Positions 1 through 8,445 are shown, counted from the stretch's first letter. The stretch is DNA of 59,397 nt from Anabaenopsis elenkinii CCIBt3563 (GCF_015245355.1 NZ_CP063311.1:4101000-4160396); one strand, 5' to 3'. Made by a program: numbers and translations. The notes: generated from the sequence alone by a model not told the origin.

Positions 1-7
1 AAAAAAA

Positions 8-37
8 TCCCCTAACCGGTGTTAGCCAATCAGGGGA
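8..37 (-). terminator. Rho-independent terminator-like hairpin
   Basis: Read on the minus strand, a hairpin with TCCCCT/AGGGGA outer arms and an inner CTAAC/GTTAG stem is followed by seven T at the window edge. It could end a minus-strand transcript such as tnpA read-through. The rest of bases 1-120 holds nothing coding that I can see. Confidence 0.45.
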
Positions 38-141
38 GTTAGTTATCAGGGTGCATCTACTAATTCCATCTCCACAGCACATCTACCCTTTTCCGGAGAA
101 AAGCATAAAATAGAGGTTATCGAAAAAATGGGTTTAAAACC

Positions 142-158
142 CCGTCGTTCTACGACGG
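142..158. repeat. IS605 left-end hairpin
   Basis: Perfect 7-bp stem CCGTCGT/ACGACGG with a three-base loop, touching the 3' end of tnpA. Subterminal imperfect hairpins of this kind are the TnpA recognition sites of IS200/IS605 elements. Confidence 0.6.
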
Positions 159-551
159 CTTTTCTTGATTGTGGATATATTTCTTAAGGACGTCAAGTGG
201 CGCACCACCAACAGAAGACACAAAGTAACTAGGACTCCATAGAGCCTGCTTTCCATAGGGTTTAGGGAATCCAGCTTGACCGTATCTACGGCTAGACACA
301 CCTTTTAAAGCATTAATAATTTGAGATATTGAAAGTTTAGGAGGGAACTCAATTACTGCGTGGATGTGGTCTGATTCTCCGTTAAACTCAAGTATTTGGA
401 AATCCATCTTTCTTGCTACATCTACAAATGATTTGTGAATTAGTTCAAGACTTTCATTAGTAAAAATTTTGCTTCTATACTTGGTGACACAGACCAAATG
501 TATTTTCAGGTCTGAAACACCGTGTCTTTCATGTCTTAAACCACTTGTCAT
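150..551 (-). CDS. tnpA: IS200/IS605 family Y1 transposase TnpA
   Basis: Single-strand DNA transposase of the HUH superfamily that cuts and rejoins the element ends at hairpins through a 5'-phosphotyrosine intermediate. The 133-residue protein has the usual length. The HUH metal-binding motif is visible as H62-I-H64 in ESDHIHAVIEF, and the catalytic tyrosine is Y125 in LKKYIHNQ near the C-terminus. It is transcribed away from tnpB, with about 53 bp between the two starts. No frameshift or missing catalytic residue is seen, so it should be functional. The stop codon lies inside the left-end hairpin. Confidence 0.92.
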   Translation of the reverse strand: MTSGLRHERHGVSDLKIHLVCVTKYRSKIFTNESLELIHKSFVDVARKMDFQILEFNGESDHIHAVIEFPPKLSISQIINALKGVSSRRYGQAGFPKPYGKQALWSPSYFVSSVGGAPLDVLKKYIHNQEKPS

Positions 552-604
552 TTTTGGCTAAATAATGTAGAATTTATTTTAACAGACCAATCTTAGCACA
601 AAGC

Positions 605-1789
605 ATGAAAGCTAGATATCAGTACAGATTTTACCCAACAGACCAACAGCAACAGAGTTTAGCTCGGTTGTATGGTTGTGTTAGGGTTGTTTGGAATGAT
701 GCTTTAGCGTTCTGCAAACAATCTGAAAAGCTGCCTAGATACAACAAACTCTCGGCGATGCTGACCCAAGCTAAAAAGACTGAAGAGAGAAAATGGCTAT
801 CTGATGTTTCTTCAGTGCCATTACAACAGTCTCTTAGGCATTTAGATGTTGCTTACAAAAATTTTTTCAATTCCCTTAAGGGGAAGAGAAAAGGTAAAAA
901 GGTTGGTGTCCCTAGATTTAAGAAGAAAACCAACTCGCAATCAGCAGAGTTTACTAAGGCTGCGTTCTCTATAAAAGATGAAGTAGTTTACATGGCTAAA
1001 ATTGGGAGTATCAAACCAATTTGGTCAAGAGAGCTACCATCTGAACCTAGCTCAGTTACAGTGATTAAAGATTGTGCTAACCGCTATTTTCTTAGCTTCG
1101 TTGTAGAAGTTGAACCCAATATTACTGTTGCCAAAAACCAAAGCGTAGGTATTGATTTGGGTTTGAAAACTTTTGCTACAATGAGCGATGGAGAAAAAGT
1201 TTTAAGCCCTAGCTACTCAAAACATGAGCGCAAGATTCGTAAATTGCAGCGAAAATTAGCGCGTCAACAAAAAGATTCAAAAAGGAGAAACTATACTCGC
1301 ATAAGGATAGCTAAACTACACAACAATATTTCTGATACCAGAAAAGATTTTTTACATAAGCTATCAACCAAAATAGTTAACAATAACCAAGTAATTGTTT
1401 TGGAGGATTTGAATGTCTCAGGAATGCTCAAAAACCGTAGACTATCTAGGGCGATTAATTTGCAAGGGTGGTGGCAATTCAGAACTTTTTGTGAGGCTAA
1501 ATCTGAGAAACTTAAACGGGATTTCAGAGTAATTGACAGATGGGAACCTACTAGCCAGGTTTGCTCTTGTTGTGGGTATCGTTGGGGCAAGATTGATTTG
1601 TCTGTTCGGTCAGTGTTGTGTTTGAATTGCAACACTCTTGCAGACAGAGATGAGAATGCTGCTAAGAACGTAGAGATGGTCGGCATGGGGCATCGGCACG
1701 ACCTAAAACGGACAGGGAGTGACTGTAAGACTGTTTCGGCAGCGAGTTACTGTGAACTGTCAAGAATCACCGACCTTCAAGGTCAGTGA
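605..1789 (+). CDS. tnpB: IS605-type TnpB RNA-guided nuclease
   Basis: TnpB proteins are ancestors of Cas12: they use an RNA from the element's right end (reRNA/omegaRNA) to cut the empty donor site and so help retain the element. At 394 residues this is full length. The N-terminal helix-turn-helix-like region begins with YQYRFYPT. The RuvC active site is intact: D184 in GIDLGLKTFA, E267 in VLEDLNVSGM and the aspartates at about 347-349 in ADRDENAAKN. A zinc ribbon lies between them (CSCCG then CLNC). The 3' end overlaps the right-end hairpin, so the guide RNA should be made from the end of the gene and continue into flanking DNA after about 1799. Confidence 0.92.
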   Translation: MKARYQYRFYPTDQQQQSLARLYGCVRVVWNDALAFCKQSEKLPRYNKLSAMLTQAKKTEERKWLSDVSSVPLQQSLRHLDVAYKNFFNSLKGKRKGKKVGVPRFKKKTNSQSAEFTKAAFSIKDEVVYMAKIGSIKPIWSRELPSEPSSVTVIKDCANRYFLSFVVEVEPNITVAKNQSVGIDLGLKTFATMSDGEKVLSPSYSKHERKIRKLQRKLARQQKDSKRRNYTRIRIAKLHNNISDTRKDFLHKLSTKIVNNNQVIVLEDLNVSGMLKNRRLSRAINLQGWWQFRTFCEAKSEKLKRDFRVIDRWEPTSQVCSCCGYRWGKIDLSVRSVLCLNCNTLADRDENAAKNVEMVGMGHRHDLKRTGSDCKTVSAASYCELSRITDLQGQ

Positions 1790-1799
1790 GTATGTCAAC
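1768..1799 (+). ncRNA. IS605 right end; probable 3' part of omegaRNA scaffold
   Basis: An imperfect hairpin (CACCGACCTT/AAGGTCAGTG, one G.T pair) overlaps the last codons of tnpB and is followed by a sequence ending GTCAAC. In studied IS605-family elements the omegaRNA scaffold ends at the right end of the element and the next bases act as the guide. Position and structure fit this; the RNA itself is inferred. Confidence 0.45.
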
Positions 1800-1942
1800 T
1801 TCGTTCAATAAATTAAATTTAGCTAGGCAGGGGCAAGTGATGCGGATAAACTGACAGCCAAGGAACCGCAAAAATAACCTTCCTGAGAAACATTCAGTAG
1901 CAGAATGCATCTAAGGTGTAAGAAGGGGCAAAAGTATAGAAC

Positions 1943-1959
1943 TGAAACTCAAAGTTTCA
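1943..1959. promoter_or_regulatory. Inverted repeat upstream of the CHAT gene
   Basis: TGAAACT and AGTTTCA arms (7 bp, perfect) surround a 3-base spacer, about 30 bp before the GTG start at 1990. A strong Shine-Dalgarno-like AAGGAGG follows at 1968-1974. It may be an operator or a small hairpin in the leader; no known regulator is recognised. Confidence 0.3.
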
Positions 1960-1989
1960 ATTCGATTAAGGAGGCGAACAGGAAAAGTT

Positions 1990-4506
1990 GTGACCCAGGA
2001 ATTTCATATTTCCGTAACCCCAGTAGGGCAAAATGACTACTTGGTGCGGACGGAACAAGTCGCGCCTGGGGTGCCTTTGGCAGAAGAACTGGTAACCTGG
2101 CCTGTCACTGAGTGGTTAGTATCTGCTGGACATCTGATGAATGACCCTCTCAAATCGGTGTTCGAGGGAAGAGCCAACCCTAGGAACTCTTTGAATCTGG
2201 TGACATTGGGACAGCAATTGTACAATGCACTATTTCAAGGTACTCTCAGAGACAGTTGGATTACCGCCCAAGGGATTGCCCAAAACCACCAAAAATTGCT
2301 GCACCTACGATTGGGTCTAAAAGATGTCAGGTTAGCACGTCTACCCTGGGAAGTGATGCACGCAGGCGATCGCCCTCTGGCTACTGGCCCTTATCTTGCT
2401 TTTTCTCGCTACCAAAGCGGAACAATAGCTGGATCTCGGTTGCCATTGAGAAGTAGATCAAAATTGCCAGAAACTGGAAAAGTCAAAGTCTTAATGGTAC
2501 TAGCTTCTCCTCCGGATCAAGTCCGCCTTGATTTACTCAAACAAGAAGCTATCAACCTCCAAGAGGAACTTCACCGTCAGAAAGGACGAACTGACAAAAG
2601 TGGTCATCATTTACCAGAGATTTCACTGACTATACTAGATCAACCAGGTCGGGAAGAATTAACCCAAGCCTTAGAGCAAGGAAAATACCAAATCTTACAC
2701 TACTCTGGTCATAGTAGCCCAAGTCCCCAAGGCGGACAAATTTACCTTGTCAGTAGAAGAACTGGGTTAACGGAAACTCTTACTGGTGATGATTTAGCAG
2801 GGTTGCTAGTCAACAATAATATTAAAATGGTTGTGTTTAACTCCTGTTGGGGAGCATACACAGCTACATCCGACACGGGTGGGGACACTACTGCTCAACG
2901 TAACTTGACAGAAAGCCTAGTGAAGCGAGGAATTGGCAGCGTTTTGGCTATGTCAGAACGCATTCCCGATGAAGTAGCACTGACGCTGACACAATTGTTT
3001 TACCACAAGCTCAGTCAGGGATATCCTGTAGATTTGTGTGTCAATCTAGTGCGCCAGGGATTAATTTCTGCCTATGGTTCTCACCAGAATTACTGGGCAT
3101 TACCAATTTTATATCTCCAACAGGATTTCGACGGTTCGTTCTGTCCTGAAATATCTGTAAGTGCTGAAAATTTAGGTGCAGACTCACTCAGGGAGTATAC
3201 TCATCAGCCGCCTTTGAGGGAAAATTCCACCTCTACCTATCTCGCTGATGATACAGACATAGTTTTACCGATTGATGAGATTATTTCTTATGGTGTAGGT
3301 GATGATTCTATACCAACAGCACCCAATCTCTCAGATGTAGACTGGTTAGGTGAAGACACATGGGGCGACTTAGTAGATGAAATTGAGTCTGATGATCCTG
3401 ACTATGAGGAGGATTCGGCTTTAGTTTCAGATTTGTTTCGTGAGCTAAATCAGGAAATTCCCCATGGGAACCCGGTAGAAGGGATTACAGATAACCGAGT
3501 TCAGGAATATCATCTGCCCAAAAATACTGCCTGTGAGGATGAGAAACTAAAATTAAGTGAAGAAATACTAGAATCCCCACCGCCAGCCCCTAGATATTTG
3601 AGACAAAACAGGAATACTCCCGCCCCAGGAAGCTCATCATCACAAGCTCCATCACTTCCTTTAGCTCCTACTCGTTATCTACTGTGGCTGATTATGGGTA
3701 TAGTGGGTGTAAGTGCCTTATGTGTAATTATTCTCTGGTTCTTTCCGATTCCAAAGAAAATAGTTAAGCCCGCTCAAGAGTCAATTTTTGACAATTCTCC
3801 AACCCAAGATATTCAGCCTGAAATCAACCTTAAACATGTCAGGACTGAAATCATAACTACCAAGGCTAAAGAAAAATTACGTCAAGGTGACTTAAAGGAA
3901 GGACTACGATTGATCACAGAACTACTCAATCGGAATGCACGGATTCAGGCGGAAGCCTCACTGGATTTAGTTCCGCAAAACCAACTGGATAATTCATCTG
4001 TGAACTTTTTAAAAGGGCGATTAGCATGGCAGTTTGTTCAGGCTGGAAACCAGAAATATAGTATTAATGATGTCCGCCGTTATTGGGAAAGTGCGTTAGA
4101 ATCTGAACCAAATTCACCTTTATATAATAATGCTTTGGGGTTTGCCTACTATGCACAGGGAAATCTCAATCAAGCTAATTCTTATTGGTTCCAAGCCTTG
4201 AATTTAGCTCTCAATGAGCAAAAAATTGCCTCTACTGCACCAGTAGCTATAAGTACCGAATTGCCGGAAGCAGCTTTAACTTCCTATGCTGGATTAGCAC
4301 TGGGGCTGTATACATCTGCATCTAATCAAGTTTCTATTAATAAAAAAATACAATATGTTAATGAAGCTATCAAGTTGAGAGATATGGTGATCGCCAATCA
4401 ACCAGTGGATTTCGAGATCAATCAATTCAGTCAGAATTGGTTGTGGGGAGAAAAAGCCCTGGAAAGGTGGCGATCGCTGCTGCAAGAAAAAGCTGGAGAA
4501 AATTGA
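1990..4506 (+). CDS. CHAT-domain caspase-like membrane protein with TPR-like C-terminus
   Basis: CHAT domains are clan CD (caspase-like) cysteine peptidases, common in cyanobacteria and often tied to programmed death or proteolytic signalling. The start is GTG with an upstream AAGGAGG. Residues about 90-375 form the CHAT domain: LPWEVMHAG is a typical early motif, the catalytic His lies in HYSGHSS (H237/H241) and the catalytic Cys is C286 in FNSCWGAYT. Both are present, so the peptidase is probably active. An acidic linker (about 400-540) leads to one membrane segment (about 560-583). The remaining 250 residues look helical and TPR-like (LYNNALGFAYYAQGNLNQA). There is no signal peptide, so the peptidase domain should face the cytoplasm. 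It is transcribed alone; substrate unknown. Confidence 0.8.
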   Translation: MTQEFHISVTPVGQNDYLVRTEQVAPGVPLAEELVTWPVTEWLVSAGHLMNDPLKSVFEGRANPRNSLNLVTLGQQLYNALFQGTLRDSWITAQGIAQNHQKLLHLRLGLKDVRLARLPWEVMHAGDRPLATGPYLAFSRYQSGTIAGSRLPLRSRSKLPETGKVKVLMVLASPPDQVRLDLLKQEAINLQEELHRQKGRTDKSGHHLPEISLTILDQPGREELTQALEQGKYQILHYSGHSSPSPQGGQIYLVSRRTGLTETLTGDDLAGLLVNNNIKMVVFNSCWGAYTATSDTGGDTTAQRNLTESLVKRGIGSVLAMSERIPDEVALTLTQLFYHKLSQGYPVDLCVNLVRQGLISAYGSHQNYWALPILYLQQDFDGSFCPEISVSAENLGADSLREYTHQPPLRENSTSTYLADDTDIVLPIDEIISYGVGDDSIPTAPNLSDVDWLGEDTWGDLVDEIESDDPDYEEDSALVSDLFRELNQEIPHGNPVEGITDNRVQEYHLPKNTACEDEKLKLSEEILESPPPAPRYLRQNRNTPAPGSSSSQAPSLPLAPTRYLLWLIMGIVGVSALCVIILWFFPIPKKIVKPAQESIFDNSPTQDIQPEINLKHVRTEIITTKAKEKLRQGDLKEGLRLITELLNRNARIQAEASLDLVPQNQLDNSSVNFLKGRLAWQFVQAGNQKYSINDVRRYWESALESEPNSPLYNNALGFAYYAQGNLNQANSYWFQALNLALNEQKIASTAPVAISTELPEAALTSYAGLALGLYTSASNQVSINKKIQYVNEAIKLRDMVIANQPVDFEINQFSQNWLWGEKALERWRSLLQEKAGEN

Positions 4507-4588
4507 CGGTTACAATTTGACAGTTAACCGTCAAAATCTAGTCAATAGTTAGGTTGAGGTATGGATTCTTCAGCCCAATTCTTCAGGA

Positions 4589-5167
4589 CTAAGAAGCTGA
4601 TAGCTGGACTGGGATGGTCTGAGATTGCAACTTTTCCAGTTGCGCCAAAACTTCTGTACTGTGAATTGATGGGTTGACTTTCACAAAAATCTCACGCAAA
4701 ATTCCTTGGGGATCAATGATAAAACTATGGCGCATGGATACAACACCGATCCAAGAACCATAAGCTTTACTCACCGCCCCAGTGGTATCAGATAAGAGGG
4801 GAAATTTTAGCCCCTGTGAATCACAAAATTCGGCGTGGGAATCAACATCATCAGCACTAACACCAATAATCTGAACGTTTTTATCTATGTATTTGGGTAG
4901 GTCTTGCTGAAAACGACGAGCTTCAATAGTGCAACCAGAGGTAAAGTCTTTGGGATAAAAATACAGGACTACCCACTTACCCCGGAAGTTGGAGAGAGAA
5001 ACTGTACCATCACCTGTATTAGTGGGCAAAGTGAACTCTGGTGCTGGCTGATTAATGGGCGGAAGTTGACCACCTAGTGCATCAGCCGCCGAGGTAAGAT
5101 GCAACCAACTAATGAGGGCAAAACAGCTGACAAGTAATATATTGAAAAAATTGCGCCGAGAAATCAT
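4589..5167 (-). CDS. Exported peroxiredoxin of the BCP/PrxQ group
   Basis: Thiol peroxidase that reduces hydrogen peroxide and organic hydroperoxides. The ATG at 5167 is preferred over one ten codons upstream because it directly precedes a signal sequence: SRRNFF matches the twin-arginine (Tat) consensus, followed by a hydrophobic stretch, so the protein is likely thylakoid-lumenal or periplasmic. The thioredoxin-fold domain carries the peroxidatic cysteine in DFTSGCTIEARRF. The nearby resolving cysteine of many PrxQ proteins (five residues on) is replaced by Arg; another Cys in EFCDSQG could take that role. It sits close to sipA on the same strand and may be co-transcribed. Confidence 0.85.
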   Translation of the reverse strand: MISRRNFFNILLVSCFALISWLHLTSAADALGGQLPPINQPAPEFTLPTNTGDGTVSLSNFRGKWVVLYFYPKDFTSGCTIEARRFQQDLPKYIDKNVQIIGVSADDVDSHAEFCDSQGLKFPLLSDTTGAVSKAYGSWIGVVSMRHSFIIDPQGILREIFVKVNPSIHSTEVLAQLEKLQSQTIPVQLSAS

Positions 5168-5199
5168 GGTGCTGACCAAAATGACAACTTTACACAAGT

Positions 5200-5454
5200 T
5201 TACAATTCTTCGTTACCCTCGTGATGTGGGGGTGGGATATCTGTGCTTTCAATATATTGGCTCTCCAACAGAAAATTGCCCTTAGTAAAGTGTATAACCC
5301 AATACCCCCCTGGTCTGCGGTCAATTAATATACCTTCTTCCCCTAAAGAAATCACATCGGGGGGGCGTAGCATGGGCATGGGCTCTGCGGTTTTGAGGTA
5401 GGGCGGTAGTGCAGCAACTCTTACTTTACTACCAATGGCAAATTCTTGAGTCAT
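5200..5454 (-). CDS. sipA: SipA-like small regulatory protein (DUF3148)
   Basis: Small cyanobacterial protein family. In Synechococcus, SipA binds the stress histidine kinase NblS and stimulates its activity; some databases call the family NAD(P)H dehydrogenase assembly protein. The ATG at 5454 (MTQEFAIGSKVRV) gives an 84-residue protein of normal size; the upstream ATG adds residues atypical for the family. The conserved LPPYLKTAEPMPMLRPP and RRPGGYWVIHF segments suggest a beta-barrel (SH3-like) fold. It lies upstream of the exported peroxiredoxin on the same strand, so both may belong to one stress-response transcript. Assignment is from remembered family sequence. Confidence 0.7.
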   Translation of the reverse strand: MTQEFAIGSKVRVAALPPYLKTAEPMPMLRPPDVISLGEEGILIDRRPGGYWVIHFTKGNFLLESQYIESTDIPPPHHEGNEEL

Positions 5455-5529
5455 GTTAATCAAGCTAGGAGTCTTGATTAACTCATAACTCAAAACTCCT
5501 AAGTTTTACTAGGTATTGACTTAATTTTT

Positions 5530-6012
5530 TTATTCTCTATTTGGAGAATTATCTTGGTGACGGCGCGATCGCATATTTTGGCGCATTTCCTGCATTTGTT
5601 GCCGTTGCTCTGGGGTCAGAACTGCTAACATCTGTTGTTGAGAAGATTCCCGGATTTGGCGCATTTGGGTTTTCTGTTGTTCAGTTAGATTTAACTTAGC
5701 CCAACCCCATTGTCGATCTTGACCCCGGCGTGTTCCTCGACCATCGGTCAATGTTGCTTTTTGTTCCGGGGTAAGAATTGCTTCGATTTGAGTGTGAGTG
5801 TTGCTTCTAATGGCCTGCATTTGAGCTTTTTGGATATCTGTCAAATTCAAGCGATTCCAACCCCAACGACCTTTTTCACCTCTTTTTCCTCTAGATGTTT
5901 GTCCTACTTCTATGGGTGAAGAGGTTCTGGTTTGTGCTTGAACAGCAACAGGCATTGCAGTTACAGTTAAGGCAATTGCTGCAGCTAGTAGGGATAATGG
6001 TTTAAGTTTCAT
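5530..6012 (-). CDS. Spy/CpxP-like periplasmic protein with two LTxxQ repeats
   Basis: The start at 6012 is chosen because it opens a good signal peptide (MKLKPLSLLAAAIALTVTA, cleavage near VQAQ); earlier in-frame ATGs add 26 residues of unlikely sequence. The mature protein of about 130 residues has two similar helical units, LNLTDIQKAQMQAIR...LTPEQKATL and LNLTEQQKTQMRQIR...LTPEQRQQM, each with the LTxxQ motif of the Spy/CpxP family. Those are periplasmic chaperones or sensors of envelope and metal stress. The C-terminus is rich in Arg, Gln and Met. It is divergent from the response-regulator gene at 6202, with a palindrome between them, as expected for a target of that two-component system. 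Confidence 0.75.
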   Translation of the reverse strand: MKLKPLSLLAAAIALTVTAMPVAVQAQTRTSSPIEVGQTSRGKRGEKGRWGWNRLNLTDIQKAQMQAIRSNTHTQIEAILTPEQKATLTDGRGTRRGQDRQWGWAKLNLTEQQKTQMRQIRESSQQQMLAVLTPEQRQQMQEMRQNMRSRRHQDNSPNRE

Positions 6013-6099
6013 AATATCTCTTGTAGTATCTTGCCTTGATGTCACCATGATAATAAATCCCCTATGAAAGTGAGATGAGAATAAAGTCACGATTCAACC

Positions 6100-6115
6100 C
6101 ATGACTAAAGTCATG
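6100..6115. promoter_or_regulatory. Palindrome in a divergent promoter region
   Basis: Perfect CATGACT-AA-AGTCATG inverted repeat, flanked by partly matching CGATTCA and AATCG, between the Spy-like gene and the LuxR-type regulator gene. Position and symmetry suggest an operator, possibly for the adjacent NarL/LuxR-family regulator; this is inference. Confidence 0.4.
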
Positions 6116-6201
6116 AATCGTAATAAAAAATTTAACGGGTAATTCTCTGTGAACTAGATTAAACATATAAATTATCTCTAAATTATTTCTAAATTATTTG
6201 T

Positions 6202-6966
6202 ATGAATCGACCTATTACAATTAATAATCATCCTTTTGGGTTTTTGCTGTATTTGGAGTGGGTATTACTGGCGATGGCTGTTGTCACTGCTGCGGTACCA
6301 TCTCCTTATCCTCGGTTTAATGCTAGCTTTCCAGAACTGACTATTTTTAGTCTAATTATTTTTGGGATTATGGGTTTAAGACTCCCTACAAATAACTATG
6401 CAGAAAATGGCGAAGAGGCGATTAATTTGAGTGAAAAACTACAACCTGATGTCATTCTCATGGATATCAGAATGCCGATTATGGATGGTGTTGCAGCTAC
6501 ACGAGAAATTAAAAAGCGTTGTCCAGGAATGAAAATTTTAGTATTGACAACTTTTGATGACGATGAATATGTCAAAACCGCCCTACAAAATGGGGCTATG
6601 GGTTATTTGCTTAAAGATACACCATCAGAAGAGTTGGCTGTTGCCATTCGTGCCGTTAATAAAGGATATACACAACTAGGTCCGGGAATAGTAAAAAAAC
6701 TTGTCACCCAGTTTTCGGCGGTGACACCAAGCCAGTTACCTCCAGTCCCAGCTAGTTGGGCCCAACTGACCCCCAGAGAAAAAGAAGTGCTCCGATTAAT
6801 TGCTATGGGGGCTAATAACCGGGAAATTGCCCAGCAACTTTATATATCTGAGGGGACTGTGAAGAATCATGTTACCAATATTTTGCATCGCTTGAACTTA
6901 CGCGATCGCACCCAAGCAGCTATTATCGCTAACAGATTTTTAGCTTATTTAGAGCCAACTTGTTAA
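6202..6966 (+). pseudogene. Chimeric LuxR/NarL response regulator: kinase N-terminus joined to a truncated receiver
   Basis: Residues about 1-65 contain two hydrophobic segments ([19 protein letters not shown] and [14 protein letters not shown]) that look like the membrane N-terminus of a sensor kinase. From AENGEEAI on, the sequence is a normal NarL-type receiver followed by a LuxR helix-turn-helix ([32 protein letters not shown]). The phosphoacceptor Asp (LMDIRMP), the Thr of LTTF and the Lys of LLKD remain. The first receiver strand, with the acidic pair that binds magnesium, is missing. An in-frame deletion that removed the kinase body and the start of its partner regulator explains this. 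The product would be membrane-anchored and probably not phosphorylatable; it could still bind DNA. An assembly error is an alternative. Confidence 0.65.
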
Positions 6967-6997
6967 TATTTTCAACAATTATCAAAACATATTTTGC

Positions 6998-7423
6998 TCA
7001 ATTAAATAATGCCAAACATTCATGCTTTAAAATCCCACCTGTGATTTTAATATTTCTGAATGATTGAGTAATGACCTCTTCACAGGATATAAGAATCTGT
7101 GATTGATTCACCGAGACTAAATCTTGAATGGAAGCACCATAGACAATTTCAGATATCCCCGCCCACACACAGGCTGTAGCACACATAGGACAAGGTTCAC
7201 CAGTGGTATATATTGTATACCCTACTAAGGAAGGGCTTTTAAGTTTAGCTGTTAAGCTGCGAATCACGTTAATTTCTGCATGGGCTGATGGGTCGCTATC
7301 TCGATTCACGGTATTATGAGCAACAGCAACAACTTCTTGGTTTTTAACAATTACAGCACCATAAGGAGCGTCTCCTTTTTGAGCTTCTTCTAGTGCTAGG
7401 CGCATAAAATATTCTGGTTGCAT
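6998..7423 (-). CDS. Cytidine-deaminase-fold nucleoside/guanine deaminase
   Basis: Zinc-dependent deaminase of the CDA superfamily, 141 residues. Zinc ligands and the catalytic glutamate are in HAEINVIRSL, and the two cysteines in EPCPMCATAC. The overall form resembles guanine deaminases and stand-alone nucleobase deaminases (purine salvage) more than tRNA adenosine deaminase TadA, but the substrate cannot be settled by eye. It starts with MQPEYFMRLALEEA, typical for the family. It converges with the upstream regulator gene and is divergent from the channel gene at 7504; no operon partner is seen. Confidence 0.8.
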   Translation of the reverse strand: MQPEYFMRLALEEAQKGDAPYGAVIVKNQEVVAVAHNTVNRDSDPSAHAEINVIRSLTAKLKSPSLVGYTIYTTGEPCPMCATACVWAGISEIVYGASIQDLVSVNQSQILISCEEVITQSFRNIKITGGILKHECLALFN

Positions 7424-7503
7424 CGGAATTAGTCATTTATTAATGATAAATTCTCATCATATCCTATTTAACTTTTATTTGTATTTTGTCAAAAGTGTTG
7501 AAT

Positions 7504-8310
7504 ATGTTACTAACCAGAAAACAAACAGAATTTTACTTAAAGGACTTAGAAACACCAGCAGGTAAAGTGATTAATTTAACACTTACCGTTTTGGTGCTAC
7601 TATCATCAGGGATGTTTGTCGCTGAGACTTATAATATTCCTGAGCATATTCTGATAGATTTAAATGTTATTGACATTGTAATCCTGATATTTTTTGCTGG
7701 AGAATATGCAGTGCGCCTGTGGAGTGCAGAAAATCAATTTAACTATATTTTTAGTTTTTACGCAACTATTGACTTAATAGCAATTTTAGCATTTTTCATA
7801 GGAGGAGTTGATTTGAGGTTTATTCGCCTCTTGCGATGTTTTAGAATTTTAAGGTTAATTAGATTAATAGATAGACAATTTTTATTTGGTACTATCACCA
7901 CCGAAGATGGGGAAATATTTGCCAGAATTTTATTTACTTTATTTGCCATTATATTTATTTACTCTGGCTTAATTTATCAGGTAGAACATCCAGTCAACCC
8001 TGATGTTTTTTGCACATTTTTGGATGCGTTTTATTTTTCTGTGGTGACGATGACAACAGTGGGATTTGGGGATTTGACCCCGATTTCAGAATTAGGTCGC
8101 TTGCTGACAGTATTAATGATTTTGACAGGTATTTCTTTAATTCCTTGGCAAGTAGGGGACTTAATTAAGCGATTGGTGAAAACTGCTAATCAGCTAGAAA
8201 TAGTTTGTTCCGGTTGCGGTTTAGCTTTCCATGATGTAGATGCTAAGTTTTGTAAACGGTGTGGAACTCATTTATTCAAGGGTGAGTTGACAATCTCGGA
8301 ATTGAACTAA
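7504..8310 (+). CDS. Voltage-gated-type potassium channel with C-terminal zinc ribbon
   Basis: Six-transmembrane ion channel in the cytoplasmic membrane. S4 is recognisable by repeated arginines (RFIRLLRCFRILRLIRLI). The selectivity filter is TMTTVGFGDLTP, the K+ signature TVGFGD. After S6 a short cytoplasmic tail carries two CxxC pairs, CSGCG and CKRCG, forming a probable zinc ribbon instead of the usual RCK domain. The ATG at 7504 is taken as start; in-frame TTG (7486) and GTG (7495) lie just upstream. About 268 residues, normal for short bacterial Kv-like channels. The ribbon may serve assembly or metal/redox gating (inference). Confidence 0.85.
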   Translation: MLLTRKQTEFYLKDLETPAGKVINLTLTVLVLLSSGMFVAETYNIPEHILIDLNVIDIVILIFFAGEYAVRLWSAENQFNYIFSFYATIDLIAILAFFIGGVDLRFIRLLRCFRILRLIRLIDRQFLFGTITTEDGEIFARILFTLFAIIFIYSGLIYQVEHPVNPDVFCTFLDAFYFSVVTMTTVGFGDLTPISELGRLLTVLMILTGISLIPWQVGDLIKRLVKTANQLEIVCSGCGLAFHDVDAKFCKRCGTHLFKGELTISELN

Positions 8311-8445
8311 TAAAAGGGGAAATTGCGCCTATAATGTTCGGTTATACTACTGTTGCAAGTACACAAAAGAATATAACCTCATGGGTAGTAGTCAAATGTC
8401 TAATTTAAACGCTGCCATCGCTCTTCAATTAAGGGGTGAATACCT

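Larger units (their letters stand above)
120..1799. mobile_element. IS200/IS605-type insertion sequence (tnpA and tnpB divergent)
   Basis: A Y1 transposase gene on the minus strand and a TnpB gene on the plus strand are placed back to back, the classic IS605 arrangement. Subterminal hairpins characteristic of the family lie at both sides: 142-158 on the left and 1768-1788 on the right, the latter followed by a sequence ending in GTCAAC near 1799. There are no terminal inverted repeats and no target duplication, as expected for single-strand transposition. The exact left boundary (somewhere around 110-140) cannot be fixed without an empty site. Both proteins look full length, so the element may be active. 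Confidence 0.8.

Noticed and set aside
1291..1686. Long frame antisense to tnpB
   Set aside because: Lies wholly within the conserved RuvC-coding part of tnpB and shows no motif.
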